Assembly (NCBI GenBank): GCA_943789505.1
Contig: CALSUJ010000001.1
Coordinates: forward strand, 310,001 to 374,000
Length of the DNA: 64,000 bases
From: an uncultured Flavobacteriales bacterium
GTDB taxonomy: Bacteria > Bacteroidota > Bacteroidia > Flavobacteriales > BACL11
Direction of reading: 5' to 3'
In this document: positions 36,261 through 46,065 of the stretch, piece by piece
Position numbering within the stretch: the first letter of the stretch is position 1
Layout: each line of letters opens with the position of its first letter
Notes under the pieces: model-generated
Databases searched by the model: none
What the model was told of the DNA's origin: nothing
The model's input: the letters and a program-made list of their open reading frames with translations, nothing else
Made by a program: the position numbers and the translations under genes

Positions 36261-37247
36261 ATGATTGAGCGCTTAAAAAACAGAATACGTAGTTTTTTTA
36301 AGTCAGCATCAAATAATAAAAGGCTAAGTACTTACGCTTTATTTCTTTTTATTTCTCTCTCGTTTTGGTTTTTAAGTATGTTGTCCAAGCAACATGAAAC
36401 AACCTTAAAAGTTCCTCTTATTTATAGTAATTTCCCAGCTGATAAATTAGTGTCAGCTCCAGTTTCTAATTTTGTTGAGGTTAGAGTTAAAGCTCCAGGA
36501 TTTTCTATTTTATTTTATAATCTGTTTAATTTTTCCAAACTAAGTTTGGATATTGATAAGGCAAACACTAAGCCTAATAAAGGGGGGAGTGAAGTGTTTT
36601 GGATAATGAATGCTAAGCGAAAAGCTGTGGTTGAAATTATTTCTACTTCTATGGAACTGCTTGATATAAGTCCCGAAAGGTTAGTTATACCCTTTAGTGA
36701 TAAAGCCAAAAAGAAAGTGCCTATTAAACTTAATCAAACTATTAGTTTGAAAGCTGAAATGTGGTTTGCAAATCCGATTATTTTAATTCCTGATAGTATT
36801 ATGATTTATGGAGAGAAACAACAATTGGATACCATAGATTTCATTGATACAGAAGAGCTTTTATTGACAGATGTTAGTGAAAGCAATAATAATAAAGTAT
36901 CCCTTAGTATTCCTACCAAGGTACAATGTAAAGTAAAAAATATTGAGGTTATAATTGAGGTAGAGCCTTTTGTGGAACAACTTATAGAATACAAGGTGCA
37001 AGTAATTAACATGAAAAAGGGCTATACTATAAAATTATTTCCTGAAGTGGTGCAAGTTACCCTTAGGGCGCCAAAAGATAAATACAGCATGCTACAAACT
37101 GATTTTTTAACATTAAAAGTAGATGCTTCTCTTATTTCAACCGAAAATTCAACCTTAGCTGTTGAGGTGGAAAGTATGCCATCCTTCATTCAGTTGCAAA
37201 GGGTATATCCTTCAAGGCTTGAATTCTTACTGATTAAGGAGCAATGA
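36261..37247 (+). CDS. YbbR/CdaR-like domain protein
   Basis: 328 aa. One N-terminal membrane helix (YALFLFISLSFWFLSML) is followed by YbbR-type repeats: VPLIYSNFPADKLVSAP, LKAEMWFANPIILIPDSIMIYG and VIIEVEPFVEQLIEYKVQV. In Firmicutes the homologue CdaR regulates the diadenylate cyclase CdaA; a link here to c-di-AMP is supported only by the PgpH-like phosphodiesterase at 50724 and is speculative. Last gene of its run; its 3' end overlaps the convergent EEP gene by 21 nt. Confidence 0.85.
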   Translation: MIERLKNRIRSFFKSASNNKRLSTYALFLFISLSFWFLSMLSKQHETTLKVPLIYSNFPADKLVSAPVSNFVEVRVKAPGFSILFYNLFNFSKLSLDIDKANTKPNKGGSEVFWIMNAKRKAVVEIISTSMELLDISPERLVIPFSDKAKKKVPIKLNQTISLKAEMWFANPIILIPDSIMIYGEKQQLDTIDFIDTEELLLTDVSESNNNKVSLSIPTKVQCKVKNIEVIIEVEPFVEQLIEYKVQVINMKKGYTIKLFPEVVQVTLRAPKDKYSMLQTDFLTLKVDASLISTENSTLAVEVESMPSFIQLQRVYPSRLEFLLIKEQ

Positions 37248-38294
37248 ATTATTAATCTCCACTTTACAGCTTACAGCATAATGGTCGGAAAGCTTTTGTT
37301 TGTGTCTTTTATAATTATAGCTTTTAAACCTTTCGTTATGCAAAATATAATCAATACGTAAAGCAGGCAGTTTTACAAAGCTTTGGCCAATTCCTTTTCC
37401 TGACTCTTTAAAGGCATCCTTAAGGTTTTCACTAATCGTGTTGTAAGCATAGGAAAGTGGGGTGTCATTAAAATCCCCACACAAAATAATAGGATAGGGC
37501 GAGCTTTGCATATGTTCCTTAATTACTCTGGCTTCTTCAGCTCTTTTTTTATAGCTACTTTTCATTCTTTCAACTATCCCTTTTATGCCTTCTTTTAGGG
37601 TTTCTTTTTTAGGATTTTGTAAAAATGAATAATCACTATTCTTAAACCAATTAGAGGCTAAATGAACGTTGTAAACCCGAATTGTATCAGAGTGTATATT
37701 GAGGTCGGAATAAATACAAACATTGTTCATACGCTCTCCTTTTATGCTTACAGTCGATTTGTTTATTTGAGGGAAGTTACTGTATATAGCCATGTGCCAT
37801 TGATCCTTTTTGCTTTGTAAGCCTATGTGTTTATACGCATAATTTAAAGTTGGAATTTTATCAGGGGTGTAAAATTCTTGTATGCAAAGTATGTCTGCTT
37901 TTTCAGTTTTTAAAAACGCTACTATTTCTGATTTTATATCAGGTTTTGCTATCCATCCGTAGCGATTGAAAAGACGTACGTTATAGGAAAGTACTTTAAT
38001 GCTATCAGTATTTTCAGTTGTTTTGGGCTGAGTGCCAAAAAACAAACCTATGTATTGTATACCGATTAGCAATATGATAATATTTGCCCAAACTTGTTTT
38101 TTAAAATCAATTATCCAATAAATAAGAAATAAAATATTTACAATGTAAAAAACAGGAAATAGCAAGCCAAAAAAGGAAATAGGCCAAAAAAATGTGGGAC
38201 TTATATAAGGAGATAAATAGGAAAGAAGTAACAATAGTAAACAAATGGAATTTGTTAGATAAAGGAGTTTGTTAATGAGTGAAAGTCCTTTCAT
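37227..38294 (-). CDS. Membrane-anchored endonuclease/exonuclease/phosphatase family protein
   Basis: 355 aa from the ATG at 38294, one base after the preceding rhomboid stop. Three to four hydrophobic segments fill the first ~95 residues. The EEP catalytic core follows: VLSYNVRLF, ILCIQEFYTP, IILCGDFNDTPLSYAYN and LRIDYILHN, ending with KLSDHYAVS. This Mg-dependent fold includes DNases and sphingomyelinase-like phosphodiesterases; the substrate is unknown. Downstream of two rhomboids in one minus-strand run. Confidence 0.87.
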   Translation of the reverse strand: MKGLSLINKLLYLTNSICLLLLLLSYLSPYISPTFFWPISFFGLLFPVFYIVNILFLIYWIIDFKKQVWANIIILLIGIQYIGLFFGTQPKTTENTDSIKVLSYNVRLFNRYGWIAKPDIKSEIVAFLKTEKADILCIQEFYTPDKIPTLNYAYKHIGLQSKKDQWHMAIYSNFPQINKSTVSIKGERMNNVCIYSDLNIHSDTIRVYNVHLASNWFKNSDYSFLQNPKKETLKEGIKGIVERMKSSYKKRAEEARVIKEHMQSSPYPIILCGDFNDTPLSYAYNTISENLKDAFKESGKGIGQSFVKLPALRIDYILHNERFKSYNYKRHKQKLSDHYAVSCKVEINNSLLLNQ

Positions 38295-38295
38295 T

Positions 38296-39174
38296 TTATT
38301 TTTTACTAGCACTAAATAAAGTTGCCTTTTCTTCTTTGCTTAAGCTTTCATAACCTGATTTTGATATTTTCTCTAAAACTATATCTACTGCTATTTGCTG
38401 TGCTGACTTTTCAGTATTGAATTGTGTATCTGTCTTTTTTCTTTTATGTACAGTTTTGAGTTTACTTTTGGGTTTAAATAAATTGTATATATTATTTATC
38501 CATTTTGTAAATTCTATTGAAAAATCATTCCCTTTTTGCAATTGCTTAATGTACAGGTAACCAAATAATGCTCCTCCTAAATGTGCAATATGTCCTCCTG
38601 AATTTCCTTTTGGAATACTTAATAAATCTAGCATAACACTAAAAATAGCTATGTGTTTCAATTTAACAATTCCTATAAAGGGAAAACGAACGCTATAGTT
38701 TGGCGTGTAAGTGGCAATTGCTACCATAATAGCAAGTACTGCAGCTGATGCTCCCAAAGCTTGTGCGTTTTGGGTGTAAATCGCTAAAGCAGGAATATAG
38801 TTATAGGCAATAATAAAGATTAGTCCTCCAGAAATCCCACCTAGTATATAGGTGCTGAGTAGTTGTTTAGGACTTAAGTATTGTAAAAATATTTTTCCTG
38901 CAAAATGTAACCAAACCATATTAAACAGCAAATGTAAAAAGCCATTGTGGAAAAACATATAAGTGATAAACGCCCAAGGTTGACTAAGCAATCTGCTGTT
39001 TTCAGCAGGTAAATAAAGTTGGTTTAAAATAGGCGATAAATGAAACTGAAACATAAAAGAGAATACGCCTAAAATACTGAAGAGTAAAAATACACCAACA
39101 TTTAGATAGATGAGTTTATTCAAGATTGTTCCTTGTTTAAACTCTTGTTTCAGGTTATTTAGAATACTATCCAT
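38296..39174 (-). CDS. Rhomboid family intramembrane serine protease (C-terminal extension)
   Basis: 292 aa with six hydrophobic helices. The active-site motif is GASAA (Ser in QALGASAAVLAIMV) and the His is in GGHIAHLGGALFGYLY. HNGFLHLLFNMVWLHFAGK is the conserved helix-2 region. The last ~80 residues are a basic cytoplasmic tail (KPKSKLKTVHKRKKTD). The first residue after the active Ser is Ala, not the usual Gly, which leaves the Ser-His dyad intact. Start overlaps the stop of the second rhomboid. Confidence 0.9.
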   Translation of the reverse strand: MDSILNNLKQEFKQGTILNKLIYLNVGVFLLFSILGVFSFMFQFHLSPILNQLYLPAENSRLLSQPWAFITYMFFHNGFLHLLFNMVWLHFAGKIFLQYLSPKQLLSTYILGGISGGLIFIIAYNYIPALAIYTQNAQALGASAAVLAIMVAIATYTPNYSVRFPFIGIVKLKHIAIFSVMLDLLSIPKGNSGGHIAHLGGALFGYLYIKQLQKGNDFSIEFTKWINNIYNLFKPKSKLKTVHKRKKTDTQFNTEKSAQQIAVDIVLEKISKSGYESLSKEEKATLFSASKK

Positions 39175-39887
39175 TAATAAAATTGAGTATTATTTTTCTG
39201 CCAATATTTTAATAAAATAAAGCCAAATAGCATTCCTCCCAAATGAGCAAAGTGTGCTACATTATCGGCAGGATTATTGCTTATTCCTGCATATAATTCC
39301 ATTATTCCATAAATGATAACAAAGTATTTTGCTTTTACTGGAATCGCAAAATAAATATAAAGCAGAGTGTTGGGGAAAAGCATTCCAAATGCCAATAGAA
39401 TGCCAAATACAGCACCTGAAGCTCCTACAGTTGGAGTAGATACTAACTGTGTTAGCCTTAAAGAATTTACATTTCCAGGATTATAACGGCCATTTTTTGC
39501 CAGCTCCATAAGTTCAGGAAAACCATTTGCTAATTCTATAATTTGATATTGACTAACAGCCAAATGAACAAAGGCTGCCCCAATTCCTGTTATCATGTAA
39601 TAAATTAAGAATCGTTTTCCTCCCCATACATTTTCTAATATTTTGCCAAACATCCAAAGTGCAAACATGTTAAACAATAAATGGGTGAAGTCTCCATGCA
39701 TAAAAAAATGGGTGATCAACTGATGTGGCATAAAATCAGGTGATTGAAACTGATGGAGAGCAAACCATTTTGTGAAGTTTATTCCGTAACTTTCTAAGGA
39801 AATGGTTGCTAAAAAAAACAAACCATTAATGATGAGTAAATTTTTAACTATTTCGGGTAATTGGCTAAAACTAGATGGTCGGTACAT
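39174..39887 (-). CDS. Rhomboid family intramembrane serine protease
   Basis: 237 aa, six helices. Catalytic Ser in TVGASGAVFGILLAF, His in NVAHFAHLGGMLFGFILL; HGDFTHLLFNMFALWMFGK is the HxxxN region. It is a paralogue of the next gene; tandem rhomboids after mutL are a recurrent flavobacterial arrangement. Substrates unknown. One nt from mutL. Confidence 0.92.
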   Translation of the reverse strand: MYRPSSFSQLPEIVKNLLIINGLFFLATISLESYGINFTKWFALHQFQSPDFMPHQLITHFFMHGDFTHLLFNMFALWMFGKILENVWGGKRFLIYYMITGIGAAFVHLAVSQYQIIELANGFPELMELAKNGRYNPGNVNSLRLTQLVSTPTVGASGAVFGILLAFGMLFPNTLLYIYFAIPVKAKYFVIIYGIMELYAGISNNPADNVAHFAHLGGMLFGFILLKYWQKNNTQFY

Positions 39888-39888
39888 G

Positions 39889-41628
39889 TTAAAAATATTT
39901 TTCTAAGTCGGAAGTTTGTAAATTAATTAAGGTAGTTTTTCCTAATGGGCATATACTTGGGGTACTGCATTTTAATAATTCAGTTTTTAAAGAAAACATT
40001 TCTTGAGTACTGAGTTTCTTCTGTTCGCTTATGGCTAGGCTTATGGCTAGGCTTATGGCTAGACCATTATGCTGGGTAGTTTGTAGTTGTTCATTATTCT
40101 TGTGTTGTTCTATTAAACTTTCTATTACAAACTGCAAATTTTCTTCTTGGCATTCAGTAGGTATCCCAAGTAACGCTATGCTGTCATTTTCACGTATTTC
40201 AAATGAAAATCCTACGGCTAATAAATCTCCTTTCAATTGCTTGATAATAGTTATATCATTCTTGTTAAGGTGTATTTCTTTTGGAAATAATAGTTGCTGA
40301 GATTGTCCCTTATTTTTGGAAAGTACATTGCTAAAATATTCAAATAAAATGCGTTTATGTGCTCTGCGTTGGTGCAATAAAACCATGCCTTCCTGTGTAG
40401 TGAAAGCAATAAATTTATTTCCAATTTGCATCACATCACTAAAATTGTTTTCTGCTTCAAGATGATTTTTAACTTGTATTTCTTGTGAAATGGATTGCTC
40501 ATTAATTCTGAAATCATCAGCTTTTTCAAAAGGATTGTAGGAACTGTCTACTTTTATCTGTGGCTCCTTTATTGTTGAAGTACTCATACTTTGGCTAATA
40601 TTCAAGGAAATTTCCTGAGAAAAATCCAAAGAAGGTGATATGTTATATTGTCCTAATGATCTTTTTACACAAGCTCTCATAATAGCATAAATTGCTTGTT
40701 CATCCTCAAACTTTATTTCTGTTTTTGTTGGGTGAATATTAATGTCAATCAGTTTAGGGTCTATCTGAAGATTAATAAAGTAAGAGGGAAAATAATTGCT
40801 TGGAATTAAATCCTCAAAAGCTTTACCTACAGCATGATGTAAGTAGTGATTTTTAATGAACCTACCATTTACAAAAAAGTATTGCTCACCTCTAGTTCTT
40901 TTAGCTGATTCTGGCTTTCCTATAAATCCGTTCAATTTTACTACTGAAGTTTCTTCTTCAATGGGTACTAACGTTTCGTTTTTCTTCCCTCCAATAATAT
41001 TTACTATTCTTTGCCTAAAGTTTCCTTTTGTAAGGTGATAAATTTCATTGTTATTATGAAACAGTTGCATTTTTATCTCAGGATTTGCCAAGGCTATTCT
41101 TGTAAACTCTTCCGTAATATGACGCATTTCAACTGTATCTGATTTTAAGAAATTACGCCTTGCTGGGACATTGTAAAATAGGTTTTTAACTTTTATTGAA
41201 GTTCCGTTTGCTGTGGCGCAATCGGTATGTTCTCTTAATTCACTTCCTTCAATTACTAAATGTGAACCTAACTCATTAGTGGTTAATTTGGTATTAGCTT
41301 CTACATGGGCTATTGCAGCAATTGAGGCCATTGCTTCACCTCTGAATCCCATAGTTTGTATAGCAAACAAATCATCCGCACTTTTTATTTTTGAAGTAGC
41401 ATGTCGTTCAAAACACATACGTACATCTGTTTCGCTCATACCACATCCATTATCTACTACTTGAAGCAAGGTTTTTCCTGCATCTTTTACATACAGCTTT
41501 ATCTCACTTCCTCCAGCATCTAATGCATTTTCAAGCATTTCTTTAACAGCAGAAGCAGGTCTTTGGATGACTTCTCCTGCAGCAATTTGGTTAGCTACAT
41601 GGTTAGGTAATAATTGTATAATATCCAA
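39889..41628 (-). CDS. mutL: DNA mismatch repair protein MutL
   Basis: 579 aa from a TTG start; DIIQLLPNHVANQIAAGEV is the standard N-terminus, so no longer form is needed. The GHKL ATPase has MLENALDAGGSEIKL and DNGCGM, TMGFRGEAMASIA and GTSIKVKNLFYNVPAR. In the C-terminal domain the expected endonuclease box DQHA is replaced by LLHQRRAHKR (His419), and the CPHG-type box reads CPLG (Leu562). So metal-binding residues appear lost. Residues 523-534 are three LAIS units from a 12-bp repeat. It links MutS to strand removal. Confidence 0.94.
   Translation of the reverse strand: MDIIQLLPNHVANQIAAGEVIQRPASAVKEMLENALDAGGSEIKLYVKDAGKTLLQVVDNGCGMSETDVRMCFERHATSKIKSADDLFAIQTMGFRGEAMASIAAIAHVEANTKLTTNELGSHLVIEGSELREHTDCATANGTSIKVKNLFYNVPARRNFLKSDTVEMRHITEEFTRIALANPEIKMQLFHNNNEIYHLTKGNFRQRIVNIIGGKKNETLVPIEEETSVVKLNGFIGKPESAKRTRGEQYFFVNGRFIKNHYLHHAVGKAFEDLIPSNYFPSYFINLQIDPKLIDINIHPTKTEIKFEDEQAIYAIMRACVKRSLGQYNISPSLDFSQEISLNISQSMSTSTIKEPQIKVDSSYNPFEKADDFRINEQSISQEIQVKNHLEAENNFSDVMQIGNKFIAFTTQEGMVLLHQRRAHKRILFEYFSNVLSKNKGQSQQLLFPKEIHLNKNDITIIKQLKGDLLAVGFSFEIRENDSIALLGIPTECQEENLQFVIESLIEQHKNNEQLQTTQHNGLAISLAISLAISEQKKLSTQEMFSLKTELLKCSTPSICPLGKTTLINLQTSDLEKYF
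40028..40063 (-). repeat. mutL: Three 12-bp tandem repeats within mutL
   Basis: cttatggctagg at 40028-40039 and 40040-40051, and cttatggctaga at 40052-40063 (plus-strand sequence). They encode LAIS three times. Units are multiples of 3, so slippage would keep the frame. Confidence 0.92.
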
Positions 41629-41641
41629 TGCTGTTTTTGGC

Positions 41642-41881
41642 TTAAGTGATTATTAATTTGTAGGTTAGCAAAGATAAAATAATAATCAGAAATAGAATCC
41701 TAAATTTTCTTGCTTTTTGTGGAGGAGATTTTAAATTGTTCCTTTTGAATTTTAAAGGAGATTTTTCTGCTTTTAATAGCTGCTCTCTTCTTTCTTTATT
41801 CTCGTTATAATACCTTGGTTTAAATAAAAAATATTTTGCATTAGGTGCTTTGAAAAAAGACGGCAGTTTGGGTGCTTGCAT
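41642..41881 (-). CDS. Small membrane-anchored protein upstream of mutL
   Basis: 79 aa. A basic N-terminal part (FLFKPRYYNENKERREQLLK) ends in one C-terminal membrane helix (ILFLIIILSLLTYKLII), so it would be a tail-anchored inner-membrane protein. Similar short proteins with a KPRYY motif accompany mutL in flavobacteria and are sometimes mislabelled riboflavin synthase beta subunit; nothing here supports that enzyme. It lies 13 nt upstream of mutL in the same direction. Confidence 0.7.
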   Translation of the reverse strand: MQAPKLPSFFKAPNAKYFLFKPRYYNENKERREQLLKAEKSPLKFKRNNLKSPPQKARKFRILFLIIILSLLTYKLIIT

Positions 41882-41987
41882 ACTGCGAAAATAAAGAAAA
41901 AGGTTTTAATAATTTTGGTTAATAAGTAATGATTTTCAAATTGCGATTTGTTTCAAAAATCACAAACAATTTTTAATTTTACCAGCT

Positions 41988-44927
41988 ATGAGAAAAATAT
42001 TATTTCTATTTATTTTCACTACTATTCTAGTTAGTATTTCTAATGTTTTACAGGCACAAAACAAAGCTGTTTTTTTAAGTGATTCTACTCAGTGGGCCGA
42101 CAGTGTAATAGCTACTCTTTCTCAGGATGAGCGTATTGCACAGCTTTTTATGGTTGCAGCTTATTCCAATAAAGATGAATTGTATAAACAGCAAATTACC
42201 GATTTAGTTAGGGATTATAAAATTGGAGGAGTAATGTTTTTACAAGGCGGGCCACTAAGGCAAGCTAATTTTACAAATTATTTGCAGCAGCATGCTAAAG
42301 TTCCATTGATGATTTCCATTGATGCTGAGTGGGGGGTAGCTATGCGTCTTGATTCTGCTATGCGTTTTCCTTGGCAAATGACACTTGGCGCAATTGAGGA
42401 TACTACTTTGATTTATGACATGGGAGTAGAGGTGGCTCGCCAATGTAAACTTTTAGGGATTCACATTAATTTTGCTCCCGTTGTTGATGTAAATTCTAAT
42501 CCTAAAAATCCAATTATTAATAATCGTTCCTTTGGTGAAAATCCTGTTAAAGTGGCTAAAATGGGAGTGGCTTACATGAAAGGAATGCAAGATAATCATG
42601 TATTGGCGTGTGCGAAACATTTCCCAGGTCATGGCGATACAGATACTGATTCGCATAAAACCTTACCGGTTGTTAATCATCTTAAGTATCGCTTGGATGA
42701 AGTTGAGTTAGTTCCTTTTAAAAAATTAATTAATAACGGTTTGGGTTCTGTTATGGTGGCTCATCTTAATATTCCAGCATTGGATGATGCTAAAGATTTG
42801 TCAGTATCCTTATCTTCTAAGGTTGTGACTGGGTTGCTGAAAGAGGAAATGGGTTTTACGGGTCTTACCTTTACTGATGCACTAAATATGAAAGGGGTAA
42901 GTCAGTTTTATAAGCCAGGTGAGGTAGATGTAAAAGCATTATTAGCTGGAAATGATGTATTACTCTTTGCTGAAAATGTCCCCAAAGCAATTGACGAAAT
43001 TAAAAAAGCAATTTCACAAAATAAAATCTCACAAGCAGAAATTGATACTAGGTGCCATAAGATCTTAATGGTAAAAAAATGGATGGGCTTGGATAATTAT
43101 AAGGCAGTAGATGTAAGTAAAGTAGCAGATGAGATTATTACTATTGAAACTAAGTTGCTAGATAAAAAATTAGTAAAATCTTCAATAACATTATTGCAAA
43201 ATTATGATGATTTATTGCCTTTAAAGCGCTTGGATACATTAAGGATTGCTTCAGTAAGTATTGGAGAGCAAGCTAATGGTTTTCATACTATGTTGAGTTA
43301 TTATGCTTCAATTACTCATTTTAAAATTGCTGAAAAATCAACTATAAGTCAGCAAGCAGTTTTGTTGAATGAATTGTCAAAATATAATTTGGTGATAGTT
43401 AGTGTACATAAATCCAACGCTAATGCTTGGAAATCCTATGAAATCGATAGAAAAGCAGATATTCTTATGCAATCAATTGCTATGCAGTCTAAAGTAGTAG
43501 TTCCAATTTTTGCGAATCCATATAGTTTAAACTCTTTTTTGTTTACTAATAATTTTGATGCTCTTTTGTTAGGATATCAAAATTCTAAGATTGCACAAGA
43601 ACAAGTTGCACAAGCAATTTTTGGAGGAATAGAAATGAGTGGTAAAATCCCGGTATCGACTAAGCACTTTGAAATAAATTCAGGATTAAATACCAATGCA
43701 TTAAGGATGTCTTATGTAAGTGCTGAAGAAATAGGATTTAATACTGAATTGCTCTACAAAATTGATAGTATTGCTGAAAATGCTATTGCTCAAAAAGCAA
43801 TTCCTGGTTGTCAGATTCTTATAGCAAAAGAGGGTAAAATATTCTTTAATAAATCCTATGGCTTTCATACTTATGATGAAAAAATAGAGGTTAAAAACTC
43901 TGATGTATATGATATTGCATCTATTACTAAAATTGCAAGTACTGTACCGCTTTTAATGCAAATGGTAGATAAAGGAGATTTGAATTTAGATGATGAATTA
44001 GGGAAATATTTGAAATTAGATTCAGCTAATAAAAAACATTTAATTATCCGTGAAATTTTAGCACACCAAGCAGGGCTTTATCCTTGGATTCCTTTTTACC
44101 AGCAAACTTTAGTTAAGGATTCTGTTTCAAGATTAATGCAATTAAGAGATACGCTTTATAGTAAAGTGTTAAGTGCAGAATTCCCTATCAAAGTTGCAGA
44201 TAATATTTATCTTCATTATTCATATCCTGACAGTATAATTCAGCAAATTATTAATTCAGAATTATTAGAGAAAAAAGAATATCGTTATTCTGACTTGGGT
44301 TATTATTTGCTAAAACAAATTATTGAGAACAAGTATGGAAAGGCGATTAATACTATTGCTGCTGATAAATTTTACAGAAAATTAGGAATGGAGAACTTAG
44401 GCTATCTACCTTTAGTTAGGCTTGGAGAAGAAAGAATAGTGCCGACTGAGGATGATTTTTTATTTAGGAGTCAATTGTTAAAAGGTTATGTACATGATAT
44501 GGGTGCTGCTATGCAGGGTGGTATTGGTGGTCATGCAGGGCTTTTTTCAAATGCTAATGATTTGGCAAAATTGATGCAGATGTATTTGCAAAATGGAGAA
44601 TATGCAGGTGAAAGATACTTGTCACAAGAAGTAGTAAGAGAATTTACAAAATGTCAATTTCCTAAAAATGAAAATAGGAGAGGGGCTGGTTTTGATAAGA
44701 CTGCTTTATCTGATCAAAAAGGAGGTCCTGCAAGTGAAAATGCAAATCAGGAAGGTTTTGGTCATTCAGGATTTACAGGAACATTAGTTTGGGCCGACCC
44801 AAAAACTCAAATTGTTTATGTATTTTTATCCAATAGAATTCATCCTGATGCAGTAAATAAAAAATTATTAACTATGGATGTGCGTACTAATATTATGGAG
44901 GTAATTTTTAAAAGTATTAATGACTAA
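41988..44927 (+). CDS. Secreted GH3 glycosidase / beta-lactamase-family fusion
   Basis: 979 aa with signal peptide (LFLFIFTTILVSISNVLQAQ). Residues ~35-370 are a GH3 beta-N-acetylhexosaminidase domain: KHFPGHGDTDTDSHKTLP is the NagZ-type catalytic loop. Residues ~380-570 resemble the GH3 C-terminal domain. Residues ~590-970 are a serine beta-lactamase/DD-peptidase fold: SITK (Ser-x-x-Lys) in YDIASITKIAST, then YSDLGYY and HSGFTGT. This is inferred to act on peptidoglycan fragments in the periplasm. The architecture is known in Bacteroidota. The next gene overlaps by 8 nt. Confidence 0.92.
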   Translation: MRKILFLFIFTTILVSISNVLQAQNKAVFLSDSTQWADSVIATLSQDERIAQLFMVAAYSNKDELYKQQITDLVRDYKIGGVMFLQGGPLRQANFTNYLQQHAKVPLMISIDAEWGVAMRLDSAMRFPWQMTLGAIEDTTLIYDMGVEVARQCKLLGIHINFAPVVDVNSNPKNPIINNRSFGENPVKVAKMGVAYMKGMQDNHVLACAKHFPGHGDTDTDSHKTLPVVNHLKYRLDEVELVPFKKLINNGLGSVMVAHLNIPALDDAKDLSVSLSSKVVTGLLKEEMGFTGLTFTDALNMKGVSQFYKPGEVDVKALLAGNDVLLFAENVPKAIDEIKKAISQNKISQAEIDTRCHKILMVKKWMGLDNYKAVDVSKVADEIITIETKLLDKKLVKSSITLLQNYDDLLPLKRLDTLRIASVSIGEQANGFHTMLSYYASITHFKIAEKSTISQQAVLLNELSKYNLVIVSVHKSNANAWKSYEIDRKADILMQSIAMQSKVVVPIFANPYSLNSFLFTNNFDALLLGYQNSKIAQEQVAQAIFGGIEMSGKIPVSTKHFEINSGLNTNALRMSYVSAEEIGFNTELLYKIDSIAENAIAQKAIPGCQILIAKEGKIFFNKSYGFHTYDEKIEVKNSDVYDIASITKIASTVPLLMQMVDKGDLNLDDELGKYLKLDSANKKHLIIREILAHQAGLYPWIPFYQQTLVKDSVSRLMQLRDTLYSKVLSAEFPIKVADNIYLHYSYPDSIIQQIINSELLEKKEYRYSDLGYYLLKQIIENKYGKAINTIAADKFYRKLGMENLGYLPLVRLGEERIVPTEDDFLFRSQLLKGYVHDMGAAMQGGIGGHAGLFSNANDLAKLMQMYLQNGEYAGERYLSQEVVREFTKCQFPKNENRRGAGFDKTALSDQKGGPASENANQEGFGHSGFTGTLVWADPKTQIVYVFLSNRIHPDAVNKKLLTMDVRTNIMEVIFKSIND

Positions 44928-46065
44928 GCATTTAAAAATAGGGATTGTTTGTTACCCTACTTATGGGGGTAGTGGTGTTGTGGCTACTGAATTGGGTATT
45001 GCTTTAGCTGATAAAGGTCATGAAGTTCATTTTATTTCTTATGACCAACCTTTTCGATTGGATTTATATTCTGAAAATATATATTTTCATCAGGTAAATG
45101 TCCCTGATTATCCATTGTTTGAATATGCTCCTTATGAGCTAAACCTTACAAGCAAGTTAGTTGATGTCGCTATACATGAAAAACTGAATATATTACATGT
45201 ACATTATGCAATACCTCATGCTTCAGCAGCTGTAAATGCTAAGCAGATATTAGCTACTTATGGTATTCATATTCCTATTGTAACTACTTTACATGGTACA
45301 GATATAACGCTTTTGGGTAAGGATAAATCCTTTAAACCTGTAATTGAGTATGCTATTAATCAATCGGATGCGGTAACGGCAGTTTCTGAAGATTTAAAAG
45401 AAGAAACTTTATTGAATTTTAAGATTAAGGATGAGATTAAGGTAATTCCTAATTTCATTGACATGAGCTTGTATAAGCAAGAATGTAATCAGGTCCTAAG
45501 GGATAAATTTGCAAAAAAGGAAGAAGCAATTTTAGTGCATATTTCTAATTTTAGAAAAGTAAAAAGAGTGCAAGATGTAGTGAAGATTTTTGAAAAGGTA
45601 AATAAGCAAGTTCCATCAAAATTATTTATGATTGGGGATGGGCCTGAACGCTTAAAGGCAGAACAGTTGTGCAGAAAGTTAGGGATTGCTAAACATGTAA
45701 GATTCTTAGGGAAACTAAAGGTAATCGAAAAATTTCTTTGTATTGCTGATGTATTTGTTTTACCTTCTAAAACGGAAAGCTTTGGGTTGGTTGCTTTGGA
45801 AGCAATGGCGAGTAAAGTGGCTGTAATTTCTACTAATAGTGGAGGATTGCCAGAAGTTAATATTGATGGGGAGACAGGTTGTTTGTCGGATGTTGGTGAT
45901 GTGAAAAAAATGGCAAATGATACTATTGCTCTATTAAAGGATACTGAGAAGTTAAATCAATTTAAAAATAATGCTTTAGCACATGCTAAAACTTTTGACT
46001 TACCAAATATACTACCACAATATGAGGCAGTATATCAAGAGCTTTCTTGTGAAATGAATAAATGA
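44920..46065 (+). CDS. bshA: N-acetyl-alpha-D-glucosaminyl L-malate synthase BshA
   Basis: 381 aa GT4 glycosyltransferase. The N-terminus KIGIVCYPTYGGSGVVATEL is the BshA signature, and LTSKLVDVAIHEKLNILHVH and PIVTTLHGTDITLLG follow. The donor site is VFVLPSKTESFGLVALEAMA. It joins UDP-GlcNAc and L-malate in the first step of bacillithiol synthesis, implying that this organism uses bacillithiol; bshB and bshC are not in the window. Coupled to genes on both sides (8-nt and 4-nt overlaps). Confidence 0.94.
   Translation: MTKHLKIGIVCYPTYGGSGVVATELGIALADKGHEVHFISYDQPFRLDLYSENIYFHQVNVPDYPLFEYAPYELNLTSKLVDVAIHEKLNILHVHYAIPHASAAVNAKQILATYGIHIPIVTTLHGTDITLLGKDKSFKPVIEYAINQSDAVTAVSEDLKEETLLNFKIKDEIKVIPNFIDMSLYKQECNQVLRDKFAKKEEAILVHISNFRKVKRVQDVVKIFEKVNKQVPSKLFMIGDGPERLKAEQLCRKLGIAKHVRFLGKLKVIEKFLCIADVFVLPSKTESFGLVALEAMASKVAVISTNSGGLPEVNIDGETGCLSDVGDVKKMANDTIALLKDTEKLNQFKNNALAHAKTFDLPNILPQYEAVYQELSCEMNK

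Noticed and set aside
41642-41881. Riboflavin synthase beta subunit label for the small protein by mutL
   Set aside because: 79 aa with a C-terminal membrane helix and none of the lumazine synthase motifs.
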